Positions 15,921 to 23,501 of a DNA stretch of 64,000 nucleotides are shown piece by piece. Source of the DNA: Methylobacterium sp. J-077 (GTDB lineage: Bacteria; Pseudomonadota; Alphaproteobacteria; Rhizobiales; Beijerinckiaceae); the NCBI RefSeq assembly GCF_022829365.1, contig NZ_JAKSYJ010000078.1, forward strand, positions 62,001-126,000. The letters run 5' to 3'. Numbering within the stretch: position 1 is the first letter of the stretch; every line of letters begins with the position of its first letter. The notes under the pieces are model-generated. The model was not told where the DNA came from. It was given only the letters and a program-made list of their open reading frames with translations, and did not search any database. A program made the translations under genes and the position numbers.

Positions 15921-18485
15921 TCAGTATTTGCGGATGATCGGCTCCGGCGCCATCGCGACCGGATCGGGACCGAAGCGGTATGTCAGGCCGGCATAGACCG
16001 ACAGCGGCTGCGCCAGGGTCGTGGTCCGCGGGTCGCTGATCGAGAGGCTGTTCGTCACGGCGCCTGTCTCCGCGAAGGTGCCGAAGGTGGCATAGCGGTT
16101 GTTGGTCAGGTTGGTGATCAGGCCGAAGATCTCGAGATTTTTGGTGACCTGATACTTCGTCGTGAAGTTCATCACGTAATAGGCCGGCAGCTTGCGGTTC
16201 AGGTTCGAATCGTCTCCGCGGAAGTAGGACGACGAGAAGGCCGACACGTTGAGACCGAAGCGCCAGTTCGGCGTGATGTTGTATTCGAATCCGGCCTTGA
16301 TCTGGTGATCCGGGATCAGCGGGATCTTGTTGCCCTTCTTGACGAAGATCGCCCCGTCGTCGGACAGCGGGTTGTTCGGCGAGGACAGCGTGTCGTTGAA
16401 CTGGTAGGTCGCGTCGATCAGCGCGTAGTTGGCGTAGACGAGCAGGTCGGGGTTGACGACGTACTCGGCGCTCACCTCGATGCCCTGGCGCCGCGTCGCC
16501 GGCACGTTGGTGTAGTAGGCGCGGGCGGCATTGCCGCTGACCGCGATCTGGATGATGTCGTTCTTCAGATCGGTGCGGAAGACGCCGGCCTTGTAGGTCA
16601 GGGCGCCGCCCGTGAGGAAGCTCGGGATCACGCCGCGGAAGCCGACCTCGTAGGTCTGGCCGGTGACCTGCTTGAGCGGCGGATCGGCCACCAGCGAGTT
16701 TGGCAGCAGACAGGGCTGGTTCGGGTTGGCGCAGGCCAGTTCCAACGGGGTCGGCGCGCGGTTCGACTCCGAGTAGCTGCCGTAGAGGTTGAGCGCCGGG
16801 TCGAACTGGTAGGTGAGGCCCGCCAGCGGGTTGACCTTGAAGAACTCGTTCGTCGCGTTCACGTCCGGCGAGAAGCCGGTCAGGTCGCGGGTCTGGATGT
16901 GCGCGTAGTTGAGGCGGAAGCCGGCGGTGAGCGACAGCCGGTCGGTCAGGTCCAGCGTGTCGGTGGCGTAGAGGCCGAGGTAGAGGTTCGAGCCCTGGAC
17001 CGACGTGGGCGCGATGCCGATCGCACCCAACGTGCGGATCATCTCCGTGCCGAGGCCCGGGATGTTCCCGTAATACGGGTTGTTCGGATCGGTCGTGATC
17101 GACAGGTTCGGGTTGATCACGCCCAGCTGGCTCTGGGACTTGAACGAGAAGTCAGCCGCATCGACGCTGCCGCCGATGACGAAGGTGTTGGGCAGGCCGA
17201 AGATCCGGTCCCGGTTGGCCGCCTGCAAAGAGCCGCCGTAGCCGGTCGCCTGCGTCTGCGTGGTGTCGATCGTCCCGTAGGGAATGTTGGCCCGGTAGGG
17301 GATCCGCTGGTTCTGCTGGCCCAGCAGCAGGAACTGGTTGCGGAAAGCCAGCTGTGACTGGCCGGCGGACGGGCTGAACCCGTCATCCTGGAAGCAGAGG
17401 AAGCCGCGGAAGCTCGACCGCGAGCTGCACTGCTCGAAATTGCCGTCGTTGCCGTCGACATAGGACTCGCTGAACCGACGGAAGTAGGCGTTGCCGGCGA
17501 GGTCCCAGGTCGGCGAGATGTCGACCCGGCCGGTCAGCTGGATCGAGCCGACCTCCGTCGTCTGCGTCTGCGGGTAGGTGAAGATGGCCCGCGGGTCGAC
17601 ATGGGTGAAATCCACCGGGGTGGCGGCGGCGGCGCCGTAGAAGCTGCGCGCCGCCAGCCCGATCAGGTGGAACTCCGAGTCCTGCGAGCGGTAGCCGATA
17701 TCGCCGTAGAGCCGGCCGATCGTCGCCGGGTTCTCGTAGCGCCAGCCGCGGTCGTTGAAGCCGTCGCCGGTGAAGTAGAGGCTCCAGTTGTCGGAGACCT
17801 TGCCGTATTCCAGGTAGCCCGCGGTGCGGCCATCGGATCCGCCGAAGGCGGTGATCTCGGTGCCCTGCCAGGTGAAGCCGTTCTTCATCTGGATGTTGAC
17901 TGCGCCGCCGATGGCGTTGAGGCCGAAGACCGGGTTGCCGGTGACCACATCGATGCGCTGGATCGCCTGCGGCGGGATCAGGTCGAAGTTGACGACGTCC
18001 CCGAAGGCCTCGTTGATGCGGATGCCGTTCTGGTAGACGGCGAGACCCTGCGGCACGCCCTGCACCGACGAGGCGGTGAAGCCGCGATAATTGAGGTCGG
18101 CGCGGTTCGCCGTACCCTGCGAATCGTTCAGGTTCACCCCGGGCGTCTCGCGGGCGAAGGTCGCGAGGATGTTGTCGGTCCCGCGATCGACATCGATCTG
18201 CCGCGGCGTCACCGTCTCGACCGTGCTGGGGATCTTGTTCAGCGGCTGCTCGGAGCCGCGCAGGCGGACCGGACCCACGGGCGCGGTCGGAACGACCTGG
18301 CCGAGCGTGTTCAGGTTCTGAGCGCCGCTGGAATTGCCGCCGCCCGCGCCGACCGGCGAGGTCGACACGACGCTGATCTCGCCCAGCGTCACGGCGTTCT
18401 GAGCCTGCGCGGCGCAGGGCAGCATCACCCCGCCCAGAACCGACGCCGACGCGACCAGGCTGCTCCGAAGCGCCCTCAGTGACAT
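15921..18485 (-). CDS. lutH: TonB-dependent outer-membrane receptor, LutH-like
   Basis: A TonB-dependent receptor with a signal peptide ending AQAQ, a plug domain (TVETVTPRQIDVDRG, NLNYRGF-like strand, GGAVNIQMK) and a 22-strand barrel region to the C-terminal aromatic residue, here Tyr rather than Phe. Length 854 aa is normal. No STN signalling domain precedes the plug. Its place after an ABC transporter and exported helper genes matches the M. extorquens lanthanide utilisation cluster, where LutH is needed for lanthanide uptake, presumably as a chelate. The ATG at 18485 follows AAGGGGAT. A 257 bp upstream gap with repeated motifs suggests its own promoter. Substrate assignment rests on synteny. 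Confidence 0.85.
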   Translation of the reverse strand: MSLRALRSSLVASASVLGGVMLPCAAQAQNAVTLGEISVVSTSPVGAGGGNSSGAQNLNTLGQVVPTAPVGPVRLRGSEQPLNKIPSTVETVTPRQIDVDRGTDNILATFARETPGVNLNDSQGTANRADLNYRGFTASSVQGVPQGLAVYQNGIRINEAFGDVVNFDLIPPQAIQRIDVVTGNPVFGLNAIGGAVNIQMKNGFTWQGTEITAFGGSDGRTAGYLEYGKVSDNWSLYFTGDGFNDRGWRYENPATIGRLYGDIGYRSQDSEFHLIGLAARSFYGAAAATPVDFTHVDPRAIFTYPQTQTTEVGSIQLTGRVDISPTWDLAGNAYFRRFSESYVDGNDGNFEQCSSRSSFRGFLCFQDDGFSPSAGQSQLAFRNQFLLLGQQNQRIPYRANIPYGTIDTTQTQATGYGGSLQAANRDRIFGLPNTFVIGGSVDAADFSFKSQSQLGVINPNLSITTDPNNPYYGNIPGLGTEMIRTLGAIGIAPTSVQGSNLYLGLYATDTLDLTDRLSLTAGFRLNYAHIQTRDLTGFSPDVNATNEFFKVNPLAGLTYQFDPALNLYGSYSESNRAPTPLELACANPNQPCLLPNSLVADPPLKQVTGQTYEVGFRGVIPSFLTGGALTYKAGVFRTDLKNDIIQIAVSGNAARAYYTNVPATRRQGIEVSAEYVVNPDLLVYANYALIDATYQFNDTLSSPNNPLSDDGAIFVKKGNKIPLIPDHQIKAGFEYNITPNWRFGLNVSAFSSSYFRGDDSNLNRKLPAYYVMNFTTKYQVTKNLEIFGLITNLTNNRYATFGTFAETGAVTNSLSISDPRTTTLAQPLSVYAGLTYRFGPDPVAMAPEPIIRKY

Positions 18486-18587
18486 TCCAATCCCCTTGCC
18501 TTGAACCCGCGCCCGTTGCTGTCGAGCTTGCGGTCTTTCTTGGCGGGTGACGGAAATAGACACAATTGACTGGACACCACGGGCGCC

Positions 18588-18714
18588 CGGTTTCGGCAAC
18601 CTTTCGGAAATACCGAAGTCGAACGCGAACGGCCGTGATGTAACGGCAACAGTTTTTATAATGATTTCAGCAGCTTAGGGACATTTCGGCAAATCGAGCG
18701 GGATGTTTCGGCAA
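18588..18714 (-). promoter_or_regulatory. Candidate operator array upstream of lutH
   Basis: The exact 9-mer TTTCGGCAA occurs at 18591-18599, 18684-18692 and 18706-18714. Near matches are TTTCGGAAA (18602-18610) and ATGTAACGGCAA (18638-18649). Read toward lutH the motif is TTGCCGAAA. The spacing of 11 bp between the first exact copy and TTTCGGAAA, and of 22 bp between the last two exact copies, is one and two helical turns. This fits binding of a regulator on one DNA face. Confidence 0.5.
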
Positions 18715-18742
18715 TGCCGCCGCGCGGCCCGCGCGCCTCGCC

Positions 18743-19381
18743 TCAGAGCCGCGCCTGGATCATCCGGCCGATCTCGCCGAGCCGCTGCTCCAGCAGCTGC
18801 GGCACCTCGCAGACATAGGTCAGCGACTGGCTGCGCTCCTGGAAGATGCGGCGGTCCCAGGCGAACTTGGTCTCCAGGTCCGACTGATCCTTCGGCAGCT
18901 CGGTGGCGTCCGTCGCGCTCGGCGCGTCCTTGGTCTGGCTGATCGTGTCGGCCTCGTCGCGGATCCGCTCGGCCATGCGGCGCTGGCCCTGGGCGTAGCG
19001 CGCGATCCCGCCCATGACCTTGTCGCGCTCGCCGTTGATGATCTCGAACACCCCCGCGTAGACGTGGGTCAGGGACTTGTCCCTGGTGTCCTTGTCGGCC
19101 CCGAGCTTGCCGACGAAGCCGTCGAGCAGCGGCCCGACCTCGGACAGCTCGGTGCGCCTGGAAGCGATCTTCTGGGCGAGCACCGCCGCGTCGTTGTCGG
19201 TGCCCCAGTCGCCGGCCGCCGCGATGTCGGGCCCCGTCCAGAACTGGCCGGAGCTCAGGGTCGCGACCTTGCGCTGGACGCAGGGCCAGTCCGGGTCCTG
19301 CCGGGGCTGGGCGAGGACGGGTCCTGCCATCAGCGCGAGGCCGAGGGCGGGGAACAGGACGCGGGCAGCAAGGCGGTTCAT
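18743..19381 (-). CDS. lutG: Exported helper protein of the lanthanide cluster, LutG-like
   Basis: A 212-residue protein with a signal peptide ending VLAQ, then a mostly helical mature chain with two widely spaced cysteines (WPCVQRKV near residue 33 and YVCEVPQ near residue 190) that may pair. No catalytic motif is visible. It starts 13 bp after the permease stop, so it is in the same transcript. The position as the exported gene after the ABC membrane component matches LutG of M. extorquens, where it is required for lanthanide-dependent growth. Identity rests on gene order and length; no structural function can be read. Confidence 0.7.
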   Translation of the reverse strand: MNRLAARVLFPALGLALMAGPVLAQPRQDPDWPCVQRKVATLSSGQFWTGPDIAAAGDWGTDNDAAVLAQKIASRRTELSEVGPLLDGFVGKLGADKDTRDKSLTHVYAGVFEIINGERDKVMGGIARYAQGQRRMAERIRDEADTISQTKDAPSATDATELPKDQSDLETKFAWDRRIFQERSQSLTYVCEVPQLLEQRLGEIGRMIQARL

Positions 19382-19394
19382 CGCTCAGGTTCCG

Positions 19395-20282
19395 TCAGTT
19401 GGTATCGCCGGCCGGGCCGCCGCGGCGGGCCATGATGCCGCGACCGGGATCGTAGGCGACGACCGCCATGCCGAAGAAGGCGAGGGTCACGCCGATGACG
19501 ACCGCGCAGGCGACCGGCTCGAACTGGACATAGAGGGCGTAGCGCACGAGCTGGACCGCGTGGCTGAACGGATTCAACTCGCAGATCCAGTAGAGCGTTT
19601 CCGAGGATTCCCGGATCCGCCACAGCGGGTAGAGCGCCGAGGACGCGAAGAACATCGGGAAGATCACGAAGTTCATCACGCTGGCGAAATTCTCGAGCTG
19701 GCGGACCAGCGAGGACAGGAACAGCCCGATCGCCCCGAGCATGAGCCCCGAGGCCAGGAAGGCCGGGAGCGCCGCGAGGTAGCCGAGCGTCGGGATGTCG
19801 GTTTCCCAGAAATACGCCACCGCCAGGAACGCGTAGGCCTGCACGATCGACACCGAGACGCCGGCGATCAGCTTGGCAAGCAGCAGCAGCCAGCGCGGAT
19901 ACGGCGAGGTCAGCAGCACCTTCATGGAGCCGACCTCGCGATCGTAGACCATCGAGAGCGAGGACTGCATGCCGTTGAACAGCTGGATCATCACCGCCAG
20001 CCCCGGCACCACGTAGACCTCGTACAGAACGTAGGTCTGGTAGGGCGGCTCGATCGAGACCCCCAACGTGTTGCGGAAGCCCGCCGCGAAGATGAACAGC
20101 CACACCAGCGGCCGGACCAGCGCCGAGAAGAACCGCTCCTTCTGGTTGAAGAAGCGCAGCAATTCCCGCCGGACGATGCCGCCCAGACAGATCAGGTAGC
20201 CGACCGTATCGAGCCGGCCCATCTGGCGGGCGGTTTTTTGGGACGGGGTCGCGGGAACAGCCGTGGCGAGGGGCGTCGTCAT
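19395..20282 (-). CDS. lutF: ABC-2 type transporter permease, LutF-like
   Basis: Inner-membrane component of the ABC transporter in this cluster. The 295-residue protein has six predicted membrane helices, the N-terminal amphipathic segment (RRELLRFFNQKERFFSALVRPLVWLFIFAAGF) and the conserved SSLSMVYDREVGSMKVLLTSPYP loop of ABC-2 permeases that contacts the ATPase. Similar permeases are known next to PQQ-dependent alcohol oxidation genes (PedC type). In the lanthanide model it moves the ion or its complex across the inner membrane. ABC-2 permeases are more often exporters, so the transport direction is not proven by sequence. A hairpin-rich gap separates it from the ATPase gene. Confidence 0.85.
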   Translation of the reverse strand: MTTPLATAVPATPSQKTARQMGRLDTVGYLICLGGIVRRELLRFFNQKERFFSALVRPLVWLFIFAAGFRNTLGVSIEPPYQTYVLYEVYVVPGLAVMIQLFNGMQSSLSMVYDREVGSMKVLLTSPYPRWLLLLAKLIAGVSVSIVQAYAFLAVAYFWETDIPTLGYLAALPAFLASGLMLGAIGLFLSSLVRQLENFASVMNFVIFPMFFASSALYPLWRIRESSETLYWICELNPFSHAVQLVRYALYVQFEPVACAVVIGVTLAFFGMAVVAYDPGRGIMARRGGPAGDTN

Positions 20283-20346
20283 GTGAGCGGACCTATACGC
20301 AGGCAGACGCGCTTGATTTCGTAGCGAGGGCTACGGCAAGAAACAC

Positions 20347-20529
20347 GCGCCTTCCCCTCCCCCCTCTGCGGGGGAGGGTGGCCCCCGGAGGGGGTCGGGA
20401 GAGGGGCAGCGCGACGGTGCAGGATGTGGTCGGCGTCGCGAACCTTCCGGATACGGCGCTCCCCTCTCCCGACCCTGCCTGACGGCCGGCCCACCCTCCC
20501 CCGCAGAGGGGGGAGGGAGAGCGCGCGTA
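20347..20529. repeat. Long inverted repeat between lutE and lutF
   Basis: A left arm of about 65 bp (20347-20413) and a right arm of about 70 bp (20458-20529) are near reverse complements; both contain CCCCCCTCTGCGGGGGAGGG and GGTCGGGAGAGGGG when read in the same sense. Each arm is itself palindromic. In lut mRNA this would form a strong hairpin that could lower downstream expression or protect the upstream part. Confidence 0.75.
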
Positions 20530-20544
20530 TCGTGCGGTCGTCCA

Positions 20545-21285
20545 TCACGCCGCCGCCCTCCCCGGCTCGGCGACGAGACGGCGGAACGCGTCGGCCAGGC
20601 CCTCGCCCGGCGCGCCGATATCCCCGGCCCGGCCCCGGGCGACGATCCGGCCGCGGTGCAGCACCACGGCGTCGTCCTCCGGAGCGATCTCCTCGAAGAT
20701 GTGGGTCGCCCACAGGACGGACAGCCCCTCCTCGCGCACCAGCGCCCGGACGATCACCACGATGTCGGCCCGGGATTCGAGATCGAGCCCGACCGTCGGC
20801 TCGTCGAGCAGCAGCAGGTCCGGCCGGTGGATCAGCGAGCGCGCGATCTCGATCCGGCGCGACTGCCCCCCCGAGAGCGTGCGGACCTTGTCGTGGCGCC
20901 GGTCGGCCAGGCCGACGCGGTCGAGCAGGGCGCCGATCCGCAGCTTCCCGGCCTTGCGGACGATCCCATGGAGGCTGGCGTGATAGAGCAGGTTCTGCTC
21001 GACGGTGAGGTCGGTATCCAGCGTCCGGGCCTGGAACACGACGCCGAGCCGGGCCAGCGCCCGGGAGGGCTCGCGGTCGAGCCCGTGGCCGAAGATCGCG
21101 ACCCGGCCGCTCTGGTTGGCGTAGAGCCGGGTGATCACCGAGAACAACGTCGTCTTGCCGGCGCCGTTCGGCCCGAGCAGGGCCGCGAAGCGCCCGCGCT
21201 CCACCGTGATCGACACGTCGTCGAGCGCCGTCCGCGCGCCGAACCGGTGGCCGACATGCTCGACCAGCAGGGCCGCTTCGCTCAT
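20545..21285 (-). CDS. lutE: ABC transporter ATP-binding protein, LutE-like
   Basis: The 246-residue ATPase powers the adjacent permease. Walker A is GPNGAGKTT (residues 38-46), the signature is LSGGQ (137-141), Walker B is LLLLDEP (157-163), followed by the D-loop GLD and a switch His in ATHIFEE. It starts at ATG 21285, overlapping the stop codon of the lutD-like gene by ATGA, which shows translational coupling. Homologues next to PQQ-dependent dehydrogenase genes form a named subfamily. In M. extorquens the equivalent gene is required for lanthanide uptake into the cytoplasm. Confidence 0.88.
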   Translation of the reverse strand: MSEAALLVEHVGHRFGARTALDDVSITVERGRFAALLGPNGAGKTTLFSVITRLYANQSGRVAIFGHGLDREPSRALARLGVVFQARTLDTDLTVEQNLLYHASLHGIVRKAGKLRIGALLDRVGLADRRHDKVRTLSGGQSRRIEIARSLIHRPDLLLLDEPTVGLDLESRADIVVIVRALVREEGLSVLWATHIFEEIAPEDDAVVLHRGRIVARGRAGDIGAPGEGLADAFRRLVAEPGRAAA

Positions 21286-21593
21286 CGGCCCAACACCTTG
21301 CGGGCATCCGCGACGGCGTCGAGGCACTCGTCGAACTCGGCCTCCTTCTGCTCGCGCTCGGCGACCCGGAGGGCTTTTTTGAGCTTGGGCGACGCAGCTT
21401 CGGGCGGGTTCGCCGCGAGGGCGTCGCGGATCATGGTGATGCCCTCGGCGCAGGAGGCGGCGTCGTCGGCCGCGAGGGCGGGTGCGGTCAGAACAAGGCT
21501 GAACAGCGCGAACGCGAACGCCTTCCCCCCTCTCCGGGCTACGATGTTCCCGCATCGTCTGCGGCGAGGCGCGACGCGCCCCCTCTCCCGCAC
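21282..21593 (-). CDS. lutD: Small exported protein, LutD-like, with disrupted start
   Basis: The clear coding part is a signal peptide (GGKAFAFALFSLVLTAPALA) followed by a 64-residue helical mature protein with two cysteines (ASCAEGI and FDECLDA). No ATG, GTG or TTG lies at the expected place; the codon there is GTA (21542-21540). The nearest in-frame start is GTG at 21593, inside a dispersed repeat, which would add an Arg-rich 17-residue extension. The frame is also open up to an ATG at 21854 that overlaps the lutC stop as TGATG. The 3' end overlaps lutE. The gene order suggests LutD; the true start is unresolved. Confidence 0.55.
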   Translation of the reverse strand: MRERGRVAPRRRRCGNIVARRGGKAFAFALFSLVLTAPALAADDAASCAEGITMIRDALAANPPEAASPKLKKALRVAEREQKEAEFDECLDAVADARKVLGR

Positions 21594-21604
21594 GGGAGAG
21601 GGGA
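21542..21604. repeat. Composite dispersed repeat, family C copy 1
   Basis: A CGATGTTCCCGCA segment is followed by a palindromic CCCTCTCCCG/CGGGAGAGGG core. The same two-part unit, in the same order, occurs at 60812-60874. Here it covers the expected start of the lutD-like gene. Confidence 0.65.
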
Positions 21605-21853
21605 CCCGCGCTTCACCCGCCTCTCGTGTGGGCAAGCTCGATGCGTGAAGCCGGTAGCCACTTCCGAGCAGGGTGGCCGCCGCGTCAGCACAAGTCGGGA
21701 GGGGGGAGCGCCGGTGCCGGGCAGGTCGCGACAGGCGTGAAATCCTGAACCGTCGCGCTGCCCCACTCTCCTCCTGCTCCGCAGGGTACCCTACCCCGCA
21801 GTGAGGGAAGGCAATGCGCGCGGCGAGGCGCGAGGCCGGAATCAATGCGCCCA
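21594..21853. other. Gap between lutC-like and lutD-like genes
   Basis: About 260 bp inside the lut operon. One minus-strand frame stays open across it, but the predicted peptide is Arg/Ser/Pro-rich with no family resemblance and probably derives from repeat sequence. No other feature seen. Confidence 0.45.
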
Positions 21854-22288
21854 TCACTTCACCGTCAACGTGCCGGTCATGCCCTTCGCCTCCAGGCCGC
21901 GCGCCGCCCAGGTGTAGGTTCCGGGCTTGATCGCCACGAACTCGACGGCGATCTCGCCCGGATCGTCGAACTCGAAGTGATCGGGCGCGCCGCCGCCGTG
22001 GATCTCCTTGTGCTCGATGACGATCTGGTTGAACCAGATGTAGCGGAAGAACTCGGGCGCGTAGAACTTGTACTCCTGGTGGCCCTTGGCGACGATGCGC
22101 AGGCGGTAGGCCTTGCCGGATTCGAGCGTGATGTCCTTGTTCTCGACCACGAAATCGTTGCCCTGATCGTCGCCGAGGACGAGGTCGGGCAGGTTCTCGC
22201 GCTTCTTGGTCAGGTCGAGCGCCGAAGCCGGCCCGGCCGCGAACAGGCCGGCCAAGGTGAGGGCTGCGATCCGAAACGTCCGATCCAT
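21854..22288 (-). CDS. lutC: Cupredoxin-fold exported protein, LutC-like
   Basis: A 144-residue exported protein with a signal peptide ending ASA. The mature chain reads as a cupredoxin-like beta-sandwich: ITLESGKAYRLRIVAKGHQEYKF (strands and the first His, residue 70) and IAVEFVAIKPGTYTWAARGLEAKGMTGTLTV at the end. A blue-copper site needs Cys plus His near the C-terminus, but the mature protein has no Cys, so a normal type 1 copper site is absent. His93, His97 and His104 and an acidic FEFDDPGE stretch are alternative ligands. The position third in the cluster suggests LutC. A periplasmic metal-handling role is inference. Confidence 0.72.
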   Translation of the reverse strand: MDRTFRIAALTLAGLFAAGPASALDLTKKRENLPDLVLGDDQGNDFVVENKDITLESGKAYRLRIVAKGHQEYKFYAPEFFRYIWFNQIVIEHKEIHGGGAPDHFEFDDPGEIAVEFVAIKPGTYTWAARGLEAKGMTGTLTVK

Positions 22289-22392
22289 GTCGTTCCTACC
22301 CCTGTGCCGCCGGTTCGGCGGTCGTGTCGTGGTTCGTGCGGTCCCACCCGGACGCGCCCGCCGTGCGGGTCTCCGGTGCCAAACCCAAAAGA

Positions 22393-23376
22393 TCAGTTCG
22401 GGGAGATGGCGACGCCCCAGGGCAGCAGGCCGACCGGGATGCTTTTCACCACCTTCTCGGCGGCCACATCGATCACCGAGATGTCGTTCGAGGTTCCGTT
22501 CGTGGTGAACAGCATCTTCTGGTCGGGCGTGAAGGCGAGCTGCCAGACGCGCTGGCCCACCGGCAGGTACTTTTCCACGTCGTAGGTCTTGGCATCGACC
22601 ACGGCGACCCGATTGGCGGGTCCCAGCGCGACGAACGCCTTGGTGCCGTCCTTGGTGATGCGGATGCCGACCGGCTGGATCGCCTCGTCGTTCACGCTCG
22701 GGATCTTGAAGGTGATCTTCTTCACCACCCGGCGCTGGGCCACGTCGATCACGCTGACCGTGCCGCCGACCTCCGCGGAGACCCACAGGAACTTGCCGTC
22801 GGCGGTGAACTCGGCAAAGCGCGGCCTCGCATCGACCAGCACGTTGTCGATCACCTGGAAGGTCTTGGTGTCGATGAAGTGGGCCATGTTGGTGGTCTCG
22901 GAGGTGTTGACCAGGATCTTCCCGTCCGGCGACAGGCCCATCCCCTCCGGCTCGACGCCGACCGGCACCTCTGCGAGCACCTTGTTCTTCTCGATGTCGA
23001 TGATCGTGACCTGGCTGTCGTCCTCGTTGGCGACGTAGAGCGGGTTGCCCGAGGCATCGAGGATGAACTGCTCGGGATCCGGGCCGGAGCGCAGGGAGCG
23101 GACGACCTTGCCCGAGCTCGTATCCAGCACGTCGATCCGGTCGTCGTCGCTGGCGCAGACGAACACCTCCTTGCCGTCCTTCGACACGGTGATCCCGCGC
23201 GGCCGGCGCCCGACCTTCCAGGTCGCGGTGACGGCCATCGTCGTCGTGTCGATGACGCTGACCGAGTTGCCTTTCTCGTTGGTCACGTAGGCGGTGAAGG
23301 CCAGGGCCGGCCCGCAGAGGGCGAACCACGCTCCGAGGGCGACACCACTCAGACCTGCCTCGACGCGGCGGCGCAT
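22393..23376 (-). CDS. lutB: Exported YVTN beta-propeller protein, LutB-like
   Basis: A 327-residue periplasmic seven-bladed propeller with a signal peptide ending ALAFT. Repeats of the YVTN type are visible: AYVTNEKGNSVSVIDT, VFVCASDDDRIDVLDT, LYVANEDDSQVTIIDI, LWVSAEVGGTVSVIDV and MLFTTNGTSNDISVIDV. It belongs to the PQQ-dependent-catabolism-associated propeller group found with this type of ABC transporter. It follows the binding-protein gene by 125 bp and has a GGAAGGAAG ribosome site. It probably scaffolds or delivers substrate in the periplasm; no enzymatic residue is evident. Confidence 0.85.
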   Translation of the reverse strand: MRRRVEAGLSGVALGAWFALCGPALAFTAYVTNEKGNSVSVIDTTTMAVTATWKVGRRPRGITVSKDGKEVFVCASDDDRIDVLDTSSGKVVRSLRSGPDPEQFILDASGNPLYVANEDDSQVTIIDIEKNKVLAEVPVGVEPEGMGLSPDGKILVNTSETTNMAHFIDTKTFQVIDNVLVDARPRFAEFTADGKFLWVSAEVGGTVSVIDVAQRRVVKKITFKIPSVNDEAIQPVGIRITKDGTKAFVALGPANRVAVVDAKTYDVEKYLPVGQRVWQLAFTPDQKMLFTTNGTSNDISVIDVAAEKVVKSIPVGLLPWGVAISPN

Positions 23377-23501
23377 ACGACTTCCTTCCCTTGTGACGTC
23401 CCGGCGTCCTCGAAGGACGTTCTCGAAGTCCGATTGTAGAGCATCGCCCGCGCGTTGCGAGGGCGCAGGCCCCTCGCCAACGCCGCAGGCGATGCACGCT
23501 T

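Noticed and set aside
20347..20529. Possible CRISPR or tandem repeat array
   Set aside because: The sequence is one inverted pair of palindromic units without regular spacers.
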